Shown in pieces: positions 32,401 through 43,241 of a stretch of 64,000 bases of DNA (position 1 is its first letter; the number at the start of each line of letters is the position of its first letter). A program made the position numbers and the translations under genes. The notes under the pieces were generated by a model. The model worked only from the letters and a program-made list of their open reading frames with translations, did no database searches and was not told the origin of the DNA. Source of the stretch: Zygnema circumcarinatum. Lineage: Eukaryota > Streptophyta > Zygnematophyceae > Zygnematales > Zygnemataceae. The DNA lies in the NCBI GenBank assembly GCA_037447605.1, contig CM074806.1:4895287-4959286 (forward strand), read 5' to 3'.

Positions 32401-35043
32401 AACGATGAGCCAAAAAACTTCAGATGCAATTCCTGCGAATCTTCAGACAAGTCCTCGGTGGAGGTAGACGTCAATTAAGTGACTGGCAGAAATACTGAGA
32501 CTTCAATGGAAGCGATTGCCTAAGTAGCACATGCCTTTACTCAAATGGCTTTTGATAATGGTGAGACAATGTCTTGCGTTGTTGGATGCGCCTGATTTCG
32601 GAATACTCCTTTTATGGACAAACATACTAACTGCAGTGAAAGATCATGTCCATTCATCAGTGGAAGTTACACGAAGGATGCGTTGTTACCTTGAAGAGAG
32701 GGCAGTCGAGTGTGAGGGTTTCATACTCTCCTCCCTCCCCGCACTCGTTGATTCCGAACATCCTGCAGCGCAGCACGATGAACAGCTGTCTAGAGGAGGT
32801 TGGCAGTGGCCTGCAGCAGAGCGCGCTGCCGCCAAAGGGCGGGCACGTACTTGGAGAGGCGTTTCAGCTGCGGCTGCATTTCCATCAGATCCGCTCCTAA
32901 ATGCTTCTCAGGCTCGAGCCCCATGGCTGCTACCTGGGCTCGTCTCCCCAGCGTGACAGTGCAGAATGAGAGACTCTCAAATAAGACAAATTGCCAAGAG
33001 ACTGGAATAACTCTACTGAAGGGGAGCCGTTCGTGTGTTGGCTGCACGTTCTGATTATTATGCCAGGTAAGGATGAAACCCAAAATCGTTAGAAGGGCCC
33101 AACTCACCTTCACAATAATACTTCGCAACCCATCACGGATCTGCTTCCCGCAAAATCCCCAACAGAAGTCTCCAAACGTTTGAGAACGAGCATGGGCACT
33201 TTGTTAGCAGCCTTATATCTCTATCCTCCTTCAATCTAGCATACGCCATATGTTATAGCCGCCTGACCCTCCAGGTTGTCACCTTCTTTACAGCGCCTGC
33301 CCGCTTGCACTTCTCAACTGAAAGGAACTTCCGTTCCGGATGCATCATGCCAAGCAAAAATCCCCCTAATCAATGAGATGTTGGCAGAATTGCCCCTCCA
33401 AGGGAGAGCTGCTGAGCCCACCATGTGTTCCAGGAGCGGGCCCTGCGGCCGCTGCCAAAGGTAGGCGAGGGAGACGAGCCCAAGGGCGGAGCACACACTT
33501 TCGACTCGCAAGCGCTGGTAGTCAGAGGCGATAGCTCCGGAACAGACTGCGTCCACCTCAGGCATCTTCTCCCTCACGGCACGCAAAAGAATTTCAAGAT
33601 CCTCAACTTCATCCCCCTCAGTCTTCATGTATCGTAAGCTTGTGAGCCTGCTACATGACAAACATAGCACATATCTCATATCTGGAGCTGAAATTTCCAG
33701 ACATGTTTTACATCACCCCCGGTGGCAGAGTGACTTTAATGGGTATGGAATTCTATTCCAATCACAGCGCGCCTAGCTCCTGGTGGCATGCCAGCGGCAG
33801 CAAGCAAGGCTGTCAGACCATAGTGGCTGCTCGCAGGACGATACAGAGGATGAACAAGCAGCTTCTAGTATCCGTGCCAGCACCTTGCACTTCCACAAAT
33901 CCTCTTGCGGAATAACGGCAGCCCCATGCATTCAGCATACGCTGCCACAATCTGATGGCCCACCTGTCCATCCATCGCCATCCCCATCCCCACCAAGTCG
34001 CTCATCTTAGCGTCAAAGAAACAATGCCGTGTGAGTGAAACAATCTCGGCATCAGGATTGATACCCTCCCACTATCATGATTGTGCATTGCAACCAAACG
34101 CAGTGCCCGAAACATGCGATTTGACAGGTTAACAGGCAGAGCAACAGAGTTAATAATAAATAAGTATGACCTTCAACATTGCACCGAAATCAACCCGACT
34201 GCGTTTCTAAAGGTCAATAATTTTCCGAAAACTGAAACAAATATAGCTCTTCGACGTTTCCACATGGCAAACCTGTCTATCACAAATACATCCACAGGTC
34301 ATTGTGCTTTGAGAATTAATGGCGTAAAGACAAAATCCAGAACCTCTCGTTATCAGCTAATGACTGACATTTAATGTTGGGAATAAGGAATGTTTACTAC
34401 TATGCAAGTCGGTAACGGCTTGGACCAGTTGAAGCTTTAGACTAGAAAAAATGCTGGAAACTCTATCAACTCGTAATATCTCGCTTAGTGCTCTCTCGTA
34501 ATTCTCGCGAAAAGAGAAAGTGACAAACCGCTGTCCGTTGCTTCTAATTAAGGTTTACAAAATGCAGAAGTGAAGGGTTTTAAAGGACGAAAGGTGGGAG
34601 AAGGCTCCTTTCTTCAAGCTTAGTGGCAAGCATTTCACCGTTTGGTACATATAGCTGTCCAGCTCATCAACATTGTTGTCTTCCGGCAGAAGATTCGCCA
34701 GAGCCACAACCTACAAAAATTATAAAAATAAAAAAAGGAACATCAGCCGCCTTCCTCCAAATTTTGCACAGTGAATGAGACTCAAGGGCTAGCCCGCACT
34801 TTGTGCAAAAATGATGATATATCTCCAAAAACCACTGAGACTTTCAAACCGATAACAACCCAAAGAGCATGTATAAGTATGCAGGGTTTTCCATGGACCA
34901 AAACGCAAAGCAAGACAGCCGGGCAACATGCACTCAGACGAGGATGCGGAAGTGACGAGCCGCACCTGGTGGCCATGCCGCAGGCACTGCATGATGCTGT
35001 AGCAGCTGTCCTTCCCGCCGCTCACCAGCGCCACCACCTTCAT
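29418..35043 (-). CDS. DPH6: Diphthine-ammonia ligase with two RidA-like domains
   Basis: Catalyses the last step of diphthamide synthesis on elongation factor 2, using ATP and ammonium. ATG at 35043. Exon 1 (35043-34966) encodes MKVVALVSGGKDSCYSIM with the PP-loop SGGKDS. Exon 2 (34710-34639) encodes VVALANLLPEDNNVDELDSY. Next come VGHQIVAAYAECMGLPLF (near 33970-33900), then EGDEVEDLEILL, GAIASDYQRLRVESVC and LGLVSLAYLW (33640-33430), then GLEPEKHLGADL and GINECGEGGEYETLTLDCPL (near 32900-32690). The C-terminal half contains two RidA/YjgF-like domains, with RVLHVQSVSCWAPSCIGPYS (near 31400-31340), AGQLGLDPPTMALVSGG (near 31110) and GILAFECTAV at the end (about 29450). This fusion is the usual form in plants and yeast. 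An N gap lies in one intron. Confidence 0.9.
31288..31297. other. Assembly gap of 10 N
   Basis: Ten N bases sit between a G run on the left and C runs on the right, inside an intron of DPH6. The real gap length is unknown. The flanking homopolymers likely caused the break. Exons on either side are intact. Confidence 0.95.
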
Positions 35044-35164
35044 CTTCACGGCGCTGCCGGCGGAGGGAGAGGAGGAAAGCACGCTCCGTTTGAAATTCGA
35101 AGTGGCGCTCCGCCGCTTAGAGCCGAGCCTCTCGTCAGCGGAGGGCGCTCAGGCAACGGGAGGG
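35044..35164. promoter_or_regulatory. Bidirectional promoter region, DPH6 / LCMT1
   Basis: Only 121 bases separate the divergent start codons. No GTAC cluster is present, unlike the other two head-to-head pairs. The LCMT1 side changes into a G-rich purine tract that runs into its first exon. Confidence 0.55.
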
Positions 35165-38100
35165 ATGCAGAGAGGAGAGGGAAGGGAAGGGGGAGGGGGA
35201 GGGGTAAGGGCAGGGGGAGGGGCAGGGAGAGGGAGAGGGGCAGGGGCAGCGCGCCATGGGGACGGCAGCGTGCAGGCCACCAACGACGACGCCACCGTGA
35301 GCAAGCTGTGCGCCCCTCCACGCCCGCCTCGCCCGCAGCAGCAGCAGCAGGGCGGAGGAGAGCTTGGGGGGCTAACGGGGAGAGGGCCGCCATGGAGGGG
35401 GGCAGCTCCTGCGCCCAGCGCGGCTACTTCGCTGACTCCTTTGTGCGCTTCTTCGTGCGCCGGCCGCTGCGCAGAGCTCCCGTCATCAACCGGGGTGAGC
35501 CAGCTGCAATGGCGCTGCCTTGACAACTTGTCTTTCCTCCTCACAAGCAGAGCCCTTCAAGTGCCTTGAGGCTAAACACGAATGAATCAGTGCTTCAATT
35601 TATGTTTTTTCGATCGTTTCATCCTTGCAGCAGTGCTTTCAGATTTCACCCGTGTGCAATCGTTCATGCTGGTTTTCGGGAATTAATGAGGGTAATGCAG
35701 GATATTATGCGCGATGGGCCGCCGTTCGCCTTTTGCTGGACCAGTTTGCAGCCATGGCTGGTCCAAAGCGGCAGGTGTTGTCACTGGGTGCTGGCTATGA
35801 TACACTCTTCTTTCAGCGCCAGGTGAGCTAGGAGGACGCGTGCCTTCACACCTATACGAATACGGCTGAGTGCTAAAGCTTGGGAGCTGGAAAGGAGCGG
35901 CAGCGGCATACCGGGACGTTGGGCAGTGTGGCGGGGCATGCAGGCGGAGGGCATTGTCGGAGAGCATTTCTTTGAGGTGGATTTTGCCGAGGTATGATGT
36001 CTGTTTGTTCCTATCAGCGGTTGTATTGTGATCCACCTGGCATTTGACGTGACACTCTCTTGCATATTGGCATATTGCTGTCGAGCAATATGCAGTGTGC
36101 ATATTGCATGGCAGTTGTTGCCATTTTCACCAGCCTGCAATGTAATGCTTGTTTACCTCCCGAATGCAAATTCTGCCGTCTTGGGAAGTAGGTGACGAGT
36201 CGAAAGGCTGGAATAATTGATACTCATCCTGAGTTAAAGTCTGCACTGGGTGCTTCAGCCAGCATATCAGTTGGTAAGTGGGAGCGGGCTTCCATCCGTA
36301 AAAAAGTTTTTGGAACTGAGAGAGACTTCAGCTTTATCAGACGCTTTTTCTGATGAAAGAAGATGAGCTGCATTTTCCTTCTGGTGAGGACGAGCTCTCG
36401 TTATTGACAAATATTGCTGAGCCTGGTGAAGGGCAGAAAAAGGGCAAGTGAATAGTGAGCACTACCATCTGCTGCCGGCTGACTTAAGGGATTGCGCACA
36501 CTTGGACATAGCTCTGTCTTCAGCAGGGCTTGATCCCCAGTACGGTACTTCTTTTTTTTCGTATATTTTGTACAAAACAGCTGCTGTACGCTAAATACAA
36601 AATCCTTATGGCTGAACCTTTGAAGTCCACTGGACTCTATCTTTGTCAAAGAGGTAGAAGCTATTAAAATGTGCACTTTGCAGAACAGCCCTTCGACCGC
36701 ACATGAAACAACCGCTAGCCTTTGAAGCCGGCACTTTAAAATGTGGCCGCCTATTTGCATTGAGTGCGTTTGTTGTTGACTTATGCAGACTTCCAACATT
36801 CATCCTCGCAGAATGTGTGCTTATTTACATGGACCCAATAAGCAGTCGATCCCTTGTTCAGTGGGCAGCGGCCAAGTTCCCTTCTGCAGTCTTCGTGGTT
36901 TATGAGCAGGTGAGAGGTTTTCAAGGGGCAGTGCTGGAAGTTTGTGATCCTGCCATAAGGTCTCATGCTTTTGCGGGTGCAGATTCGTCCAGATGACGCA
37001 TTCGGGCAGCAAATGATTTACAATTTGGAGGTATGATGTTAGAGTTCGCATCCCGGTCCCATGAATCTTGTATAGGACCTCGACATGCAGGCAAGATGTA
37101 GGCAAGATGTCTCCGAGACAAGTCTAAGCCTTGCTCCCTCCATTTATGTGCCATCCAAGCAAGTGGGTGTCAAAGAAGTTATATTAAATTATCTCTGATA
37201 AAAAGGTTGAACCACTTATTTATCCAGTATGATGTCTTATTAACAGTTCTTAAATTTAAAAAATGAGGAGGTAGAGGGGTCCTATTGCTCAGAAGTGTGT
37301 GCTCTTTGGCGAGGTTCCATTTAGCACGTTTCCATAGCCCGGTGAATCGTCAAAGTTGATGAATTTCGTCTAAGAATAGGACGACAATCTCATTTGCAGC
37401 GAATTCAGATAGCTGTTTTCCACTACTGAGCAATGGATCGTGGACTCGGGAGGACTATATTTTCCTTCCTAAGATAGTTTTTAATGTCCTTCCTAACATA
37501 GTTCTGACACGGGAAGATGTGCTCCCCTGCACAGATGGGTAAATGATATCTTGATCTGAAGCTTTCATGGCCTGTCTGTCGGCTGCTGCAGAGTCGGGGG
37601 TGTGCGCTGCTCGGCATCCGCGACACGCCCTCTCTGGAGGCCAAAAGGCGGCGCTTCACGGACCTGGGCTTTCAGGTGCGCTCCGCTTCGCGCAGCCTCG
37701 CGGGGGCTGACTGACTGGCTGGCTGGCTGGCCGGCTGGCTGACTGACTGGTTGACTGACTGACTGGCTGACTGACTGACTGACTGACTGACTGACTGACT
37801 GGTTGACTGACTGGCTGACTGACTGACTGACGGGGCAGCGCGGGCGCGATGCAGCGGGCGGGGGCGCTGGACATGGACAGCGTCTACGGCAGAGTCCTCG
37901 ACACGGCCGACGTCCGGAGGTGCATGCTTCGCAGTCTCCGTTCTCAGCCACTGCCGTGGCGACGCCCTGCTGTTTCGCAGGACTGACTGTTCTGGGTGGA
38001 AGGGTGGCGCGTTTGCAGAATCGAGCGGCTGGAAATATTCGACGAATTTGAGGAGTGGCATATCATGCAGGTGGGTGAGAATGGAATTTGGAGAGATTGT

Positions 38101-38441
38101 TGATTGGTTGGCAATGAGGGAACCGGAGAAACGTGTATGCGGCGCCCCAGAACTGTCGAGTGACAGCCTCGTCTTGCGCGTGCAGGAGCATTATTGCATC
38201 GCCTTCGGCGTGAATGATGGGCAGGTCAGTTGCACGCGGGCAGGGCAGGGCAGGGCAGGGCAGGGCAGAGGAGGTGGCACTCGCTGACAGACAGGGAGCT
38301 CTGAGGCCCAAAAGCAACGCCGTCAGCTCTCGAGAAAAGCGCTATGCTATGCCTCTCACGCGCAGCCCAGTTTTGCAGGGCCTTCTGCGGGACTTTGGGC
38401 TGGAGAAAGAAGATGTGGCGGCAGAGCATCAACGCGAGTGA
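35165..38441 (+). CDS. LCMT1: Leucine carboxyl methyltransferase 1 (PP2A methylation)
   Basis: Transfers a methyl group from SAM to the C-terminal leucine of the PP2A catalytic subunit, which controls phosphatase assembly. ATG 35165 opens a Gly/Arg-rich N-terminus, then SVQATNDDATVSKL. Exon 1 ends at 35307; removing the 98-base intron 35308-35405 restores VSKLSCAQRGYFADSFVRFF, which fits the plant family across the join. Next come INRG/YYARWAAVR, the SAM loop LSLGAGYDTLFF (about 35770-35820), HFFEVDFAE, VTSRKAGIID, TFILAECVLIYMDPISSRS (about 36800-36860), IRPDDAFGQQMIYNLE, SRGCALLGIRDTPSL, the junction GFQ/RAGALDMD across intron 37676-37854, then IERLEIFDEFEEWHIMQ and EHYCIAFGVNDG. The stop is at 38441. 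Confidence 0.9.
37707..37831. repeat. (TGAC/TGGC)n microsatellite inside LCMT1 intron
   Basis: A tetranucleotide array of CTGA/CTGG units fills about 125 of the 179 bases of intron 37676-37854. The flanking splice sites are CAG/GTGCGC and a GATGCAG acceptor. Confidence 0.9.
38239..38267. repeat. (GGGCA)n pentamer repeat in LCMT1 intron
   Basis: Four to five GGGCA/CAGGG units lie just after the donor of the intron that follows the EHYCIAFGVNDG exon. Confidence 0.8.
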
Positions 38442-38663
38442 TTTCACCTTAAAAACTGGGGGCAGCTCGTGGCGCATTATTGGGCAATGTCACGACTGCG
38501 ACACACGCTGTTGTGCTTGCACTCATCACGTGTGCCGCCAGCGCTGTCTGACTTAGTTTTTGATGCATACTGAGCGTGTGATAATTCAAATGGAACACAA
38601 ATTAATGTGAATGACATCTTCCTTTGTTGCAGTAATGGATAGTCTATGTCTTGTATCCTGTGG

Positions 38664-38801
38664 AGACGGACAGACAAACAAACAGACAGGCAGACAGACA
38701 TACAGATAGACATACAAGCAGACAAACAGACAGAGACTAGACCGACAGAAAGACACAGACACACAGACAGACACACACGCAGACAGGCACAGGCAGGCAG
38801 T
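38664..38801. repeat. (GACA)n microsatellite
   Basis: An imperfect GACA/CAGA array with CACA and GGCA interruptions, 220 bases after the LCMT1 stop. Open frames in this area are products of the repeat. Confidence 0.85.
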
Positions 38802-38892
38802 CGGAGTTTCTTCCCGTGTTCAGGCCCTCCTCTCCCTGCCCCCCCGCTGCCCGCCATAATAACCCCAACCCTGCCCTCCAGGGAGTGTCGTA

Positions 38893-38954
38893 GGCCGTAC
38901 ATTCGTACAGAGCGTTCCGTATGCCGTACAATTGTACAGCGAGCAGGCCGTACG
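38893..38954. promoter_or_regulatory. GTAC motif cluster upstream of the UBE2W-like gene
   Basis: Five GTAC sites in about 60 bases (38897, 38905, 38926, 38934, 38950), mostly as CCGTAC or TGTACA/GTACGG. The cluster lies about 300 bases before the likely start of the next gene. A G-rich purine tract follows at about 39000-39050. Confidence 0.45.
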
Positions 38955-39124
38955 GGGACGGCGCACTCGCTCGCAGCTGTCGCCGCCGGCCGGCCACACA
39001 GGGGAGGGAGGGAGGAAGGAAGGAAGGAAGGGAGAGGAGAGGACTCAGGGGAGAAGGCCACTATCGGTAGGCGCAAGGGAGGGAGGGAGAGAGCGACAGT
39101 GAGGACTCCCGCACCCGCACCCGA

Positions 39125-39232
39125 CCTGCCTGCCTGCCTGCCCGCCTGCCCGCCTGCCCGCCTGCCCGCCTGCCCGCCTGCCCGCCTGCCCGCCTGCCTA
39201 CCCGCCTGCCTGCCGCCCCGCCTGCCTGCCCC
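39125..39232. repeat. (CCTG/CCCG)n array
   Basis: CCTGCCTGCC and CCCGCCTG units repeat for about 108 bases just before the likely first exon of the UBE2W-like gene. The array is probably in its 5' UTR or promoter. Confidence 0.85.
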
Positions 39233-39258
39233 CCTCACGCCGCGCCGCAGCGGGTGAG

Positions 39259-42200
39259 ATGGCGCCCGCCCGGCCTCCCTCCTCCAGTCGTCCCCTTCAG
39301 CCCTGCTTGCTTGCTCGCTTGCTCGTAATCCAAAGCGTCGCCCGAGTCCCGCGCGGAAGGACTCGCGGGTGGACCGTACTTGCGTGTCTCCTTGTCCAAT
39401 GTCTCTTCGTGCTTGTTTGTCCCATGTTTTCTACATACTGTTTTTCCGCCTCCGCTGGCTAACTTTTAAGTCCAGTCATTAGGACGGCTCGTCTTAGTAT
39501 CAGCACTTCAGGATCCTTTTTTTTCGTGGATTTATCCCTCTCTTTCATACCTTTACGTAGCGCCCGCATAAGTAAAGCCGGTAACTTATTGCTGGCAAGG
39601 GCAACAGAATGTCAGACTCAAGCTGTTTAACACCTGTCAGCCTTCCAATGCTTTCTTGGCAAGTTTCGCCAGCATGTTGTGGCACAAGTCGTTTCCTTGC
39701 CCTGGAATTTCAGATTGCGTATCACTTGAACTCAACTGCTCCGTAGATTGCTACTATTCTTATTTTTGGTCAATGAAAATGTAGAAACTGAAGCAGCCAT
39801 GGGCTTCCCGAGAATAAATGTCCGAGAGTATGTGCCTGTTCATTTACAGCAAAAATGAGATCAAAGTATACTTAGAAGTTGTTCTTCTTGTCAGAGAATT
39901 CGAGGGTAATTTTATATACATAGATGCGCCATGCAATTTCAGGCCATGTCCTTGTCAGAAAATTCAAGGACGCCAATTGTATGCACATAGGTGAGCCATG
40001 CACTTGTAGGCAGGCCACTTATTCCTGCTTTTCTTACCTGTTAAAGTACTGTGACAGCTTGACGAAGTTCCTTTGGATTTTACATGACCAAAGTGCACGT
40101 TTGGTGCCTGACTGTCATATATAGGAGAGGTGAAATTCATCGTCGATCTTCAAAAAACGGTTTTGATGTTCTGTCTATTTGTTTTTGGTCAGGTTACTGC
40201 TGTTGGTTTTATGAACAGATGAAGTGTTATCCTGGACTTGGTTCAAGGCTCGTTGTTTTCGAATGTGATTCAAGCAAGTGACATGCCTGTTCCGGTCGCT
40301 TACATAATTGTTTGTCAATTTTCTTCGACATTTGTCTGTATTCCTGGAGATTGCAGGGTTTTCCAAAGGTCTCCTGCCGAATTTGCAACTGAGCAATAGC
40401 TTGTCTGTTCTGAAAATTAATCAATTTCAGGCCGCAGTTGGAGAATTCTAGAGCGGCAGCAACATGAGCGCTTCCAGTCCCCAGAAGGTCCGCCTTCCTT
40501 ACTGTTTGGCTAGATGCAGCCAGAGAGCACGCTAATTTTGACAATGCGATCAAGTACAAGCAAAGTTAGCGGTTTTAAAGTGATTTACCTTGTGTTGTTT
40601 TGGAGTTTTTGACATAAATTCTTCGATGAAAGATTATTTGACTCAATCGTTGCACTTCTAGTTTGCATTTAGTTTTTCAAACCTTGGCCAATCTCACAGT
40701 TGCTCGCCAGGGCTGACTGGGGAACATTGCTGCAATTTGGTGGCAATGCTCCTGAAACAAGTCGTTTTTCTTTTATGATGAGGACGGAGAGTGCTGCATA
40801 CCACAACTTTGGACTGAAGCCAGGGGTATGCATGAACGCTCTTAGCTTACAGGCATCACTCTTGTTACGGGGTGCAGGCACTAAGTAGGATTGCTGCGAA
40901 TCGGTTGCAAAAAGAGCTTATGGAATGGCAGGTTAATCCACCGGCCGGTTTCAGGCATGAAGTTACCGACAACTTGCAGCGGTAAGCTGCCGAATTGGCT
41001 TTCAACATTTGATTTGGAGTTTGAACGATTTATTGATGAAGCATTCTATCTTCTCCTGCTTTCGCAATAACTTGGATCATGTCTCGTGGGGTGGAACTAC
41101 CGCAGTACACTCTAAGTTCGATACTGTTGGAGGTTAAGTAGCTCCTTTTTCTTTAGTTTCTAAATCCGAAGATCCTCCAAGAGTGGTTCACAGGAATGAT
41201 TTAAATGCAGAAACGGTTGTTCAGGTGGATCATTGAGGTGCATGGGGCTCCTGGGACCTTATACGCAAACGAGCTTTTTCATTTACAAGTTGATTTTCCC
41301 GAGCATTATCCGATGGAGGCTCCACAGGTGAGTGACTGTTTAGAGAAATCATGAATTATATTCTTATTCTAGGTGCAGCTTAGCAACTAGGGACCTAGAA
41401 ATATATAGATCCTAGTGATTTTTTTTTGGCAGTATTTACTCTGCAGACATGGGGGTTTGACTTCGAAGGGTAGTGCAGGAAGATGTGTGGGAAGCAAATT
41501 CAAATTGTGGGCACAGGAGAGATAGTGCACAGGAAAATATGTCATTGTGTATGGTATTGCTCATGGAGGTGATTGATTACTCTTTGACGATTACAACACA
41601 ACTGTGGGTGGATTTTTCTTGGAGAGCGGATCGGCAATTTGACAGGCTTGCTTGTGCTGCACGATGACGCACAGTACAGTACTACAGTACTCTCAATGAA
41701 TTTCAATATGCTAATTGTTTCAGTTGGTAAATGCTTTTTATAGCACAGTTTCCGTTAACTTGGCCACATGTGGCTTTTTCATTGGGTTTTTTGTTTTTTA
41801 CAGGTTATTTTCGTGCAAAATCCCCCCCTACATCCACACATTTACAGCAATGGTCATATCTGCCTCGGTAAGGATCTGAAACCAAACTGCTTAAGCTATT
41901 CAGGTTTGTTGTCATATATAGTTGATTAAACCGAAGGATTCACCTTCCCCTATTTGCTTCTGAAAAATAGTTTTTCCTATGTTGGCAATATTGTCATTGA
42001 AATGTTTGAAACCCTCTGACAGCAGAGTGTGCGGCTTTTTCAGACATCCTCTATGACTCGTGGTCACCAGCTATGACTGTGAGCTCCATCTGCATCAGCA
42101 TTCTTTCCATGCTGTCGAGTTCAACAGAGAAGGTACACGTTATTCCCAAGTTATGAGTCTAATTCAAGTTGCAATTCATTTTGAATACTTTCAACATAGA

Positions 42201-42455
42201 CTCTGGTTTTTATCGGGTGCTTCTTAAGGTTATTAAATCAAGGAGGCTTCCTGTACTGCTCAGATTGCCATGGGTTGCATTTTCTCTGCTACACAGGTAT
42301 CTCATTTGCTCTTCTTTCAAGTAGGTTGATGCAAATACTGTTGGGCTACCTTTCTGCAGACGAGGCCTCCGGACAATGAGCGGTATGTCAAGAACTGTAA
42401 AAATGGAAGATCCCCGAAGGACACAAAATGGTGGTTTCATGACGACAAAGTGTGA
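39259..42455 (+). CDS. Ubiquitin-conjugating enzyme E2, UBE2W / UBC16-18 type
   Basis: An E2 enzyme of the UBE2W class; animal UBE2W attaches ubiquitin to protein N-termini. Firmly supported coding starts at 40879 with ALSRIAANRLQKELMEWQ, then NPPAGFRHEVTDNLQR, WIIEVHGAPGTLYANE (about 41225), DFPEHYPMEAPQ, VIFVQNPPLHPHIYSNGHIC with the catalytic cysteine (about 41815-41868), DILYDSWSPAMT (about 42045) and SICISILSMLSS. The last exon (from about 42360) gives RPPDNERYVKNCKNGRSPKD and WWFHDDKV before the stop at 42453-42455. Order and length fit the plant UBC16 family. The first exon is less certain: ATG 39259 with donor after 39324 is in phase and gives a Pro/Ser-rich leader of about 22 residues. 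It would make intron 1 about 1.55 kb. Confidence 0.82.
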
Positions 42456-42475
42456 TTGGAAGGTTTTTTTTACAG

Positions 42476-42853
42476 CCCTTCCGGAAGTTGTGGTCAGCTG
42501 GACAATAGCTGTCCCGCCAGTTGTGCATAAGTGGCAGGAGAAGAAGAACAAGAGGGCAGAAGAAGAAGTAGAAGGAGGGTCTTCATATGGAGAGATGATT
42601 GCGGCTCCTTCAAGTGGTGGAGAGAGTAGAAATTGCTCTTTCATTCTCCTTCAGCAGGCGGTTCTTGCATGGGTGAAGCAGCTTCCAGGCGGATGGTGAA
42701 TCCTTTCGTGCAGGAAAGGAATGGACGACAGAGCCTCTTTGGATGAGTGACGACGGTCGTCTGCTACAAGAGTCAGTGCGGAAGCTGGAGCGTCTAGACG
42801 AGCTTGTCGGTGCAACGAACATTCTTATTCGGGTTCTAGTGGCCAATTTGTAG
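42476..42853 (+). CDS. Unidentified coding-like segment, possible 3' exons
   Basis: A strong acceptor (run of T, then ACAG) precedes a frame reading LPEVVVSWTIAVPPVVHKWQ and then a Lys/Glu-rich stretch. A second frame after GTGCAG at 42713 reads EWTTEPLWMSDDGRLLQE and VRKLERLDELVGATN and stops at 42853. A GT inside 42609-42625 can join the two in phase. Both frames differ from the UBE2W frame, whose stop is only 20 bases upstream. I do not recognise the family and see no start codon, so these could be terminal exons of an overlapping gene, an alternative UBE2W end, or chance. Confidence 0.3.
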
Positions 42854-42935
42854 ATAAAAAAAAACAAAGATCTCTGTAGAGTGTTTCATAAGCTGCATTC
42901 CCTCTCTGTACCTGTTCCTTAACTGAAGATAAGCT

Positions 42936-43241
42936 CTACGGAGCCCGTCCCGCTCGCTCGGCAACAGCCGGAGGCATGTGAATGAAATGGTCACCAGCTG
43001 GTCTTCCTGTCGGAAAATGTCTAATAATTCCATTCAGATTCCATCGAGGATCTGCATTCGTTTGAGAAGTGATGGACAGCGGCTCACCCTCCTGAACATC
43101 TGCATCTGATGCTGGCTGCCTTGACTTGACTTGCCGATTGGACTGAACGCGGAGTTCCTTCTGCGGAGTGTCGATGGCCCGGGCGAGCATTGCCACTCCC
43201 TCCCTCTGCGTATGAGACTTTTCCTGCAGCAGCGACCGCAT
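42936..43241 (-). CDS. Hypothetical small protein
   Basis: An open frame of about 100 codons from an ATG at 43241, with MRSLLQEKSHTQREGVAMLA near the start and HFPTGRPAGDHFIHMPP near the end. It lies beside a GC-rich island (43240-43540), which would suit a promoter. There is no known domain, transmembrane segment or clear signal. It may not be a gene. Confidence 0.25.
   Translation of the reverse strand: MRSLLQEKSHTQREGVAMLARAIDTPQKELRVQSNRQVKSRQPASDADVQEGEPLSITSQTNADPRWNLNGIIRHFPTGRPAGDHFIHMPPAVAERAGRAP

Noticed and set aside
37565-38061. Minus-strand frames with Ser/Gln/Val/Pro repeats over the TGAC array
   Set aside because: They are translations of the microsatellite and overlap supported LCMT1 exons.
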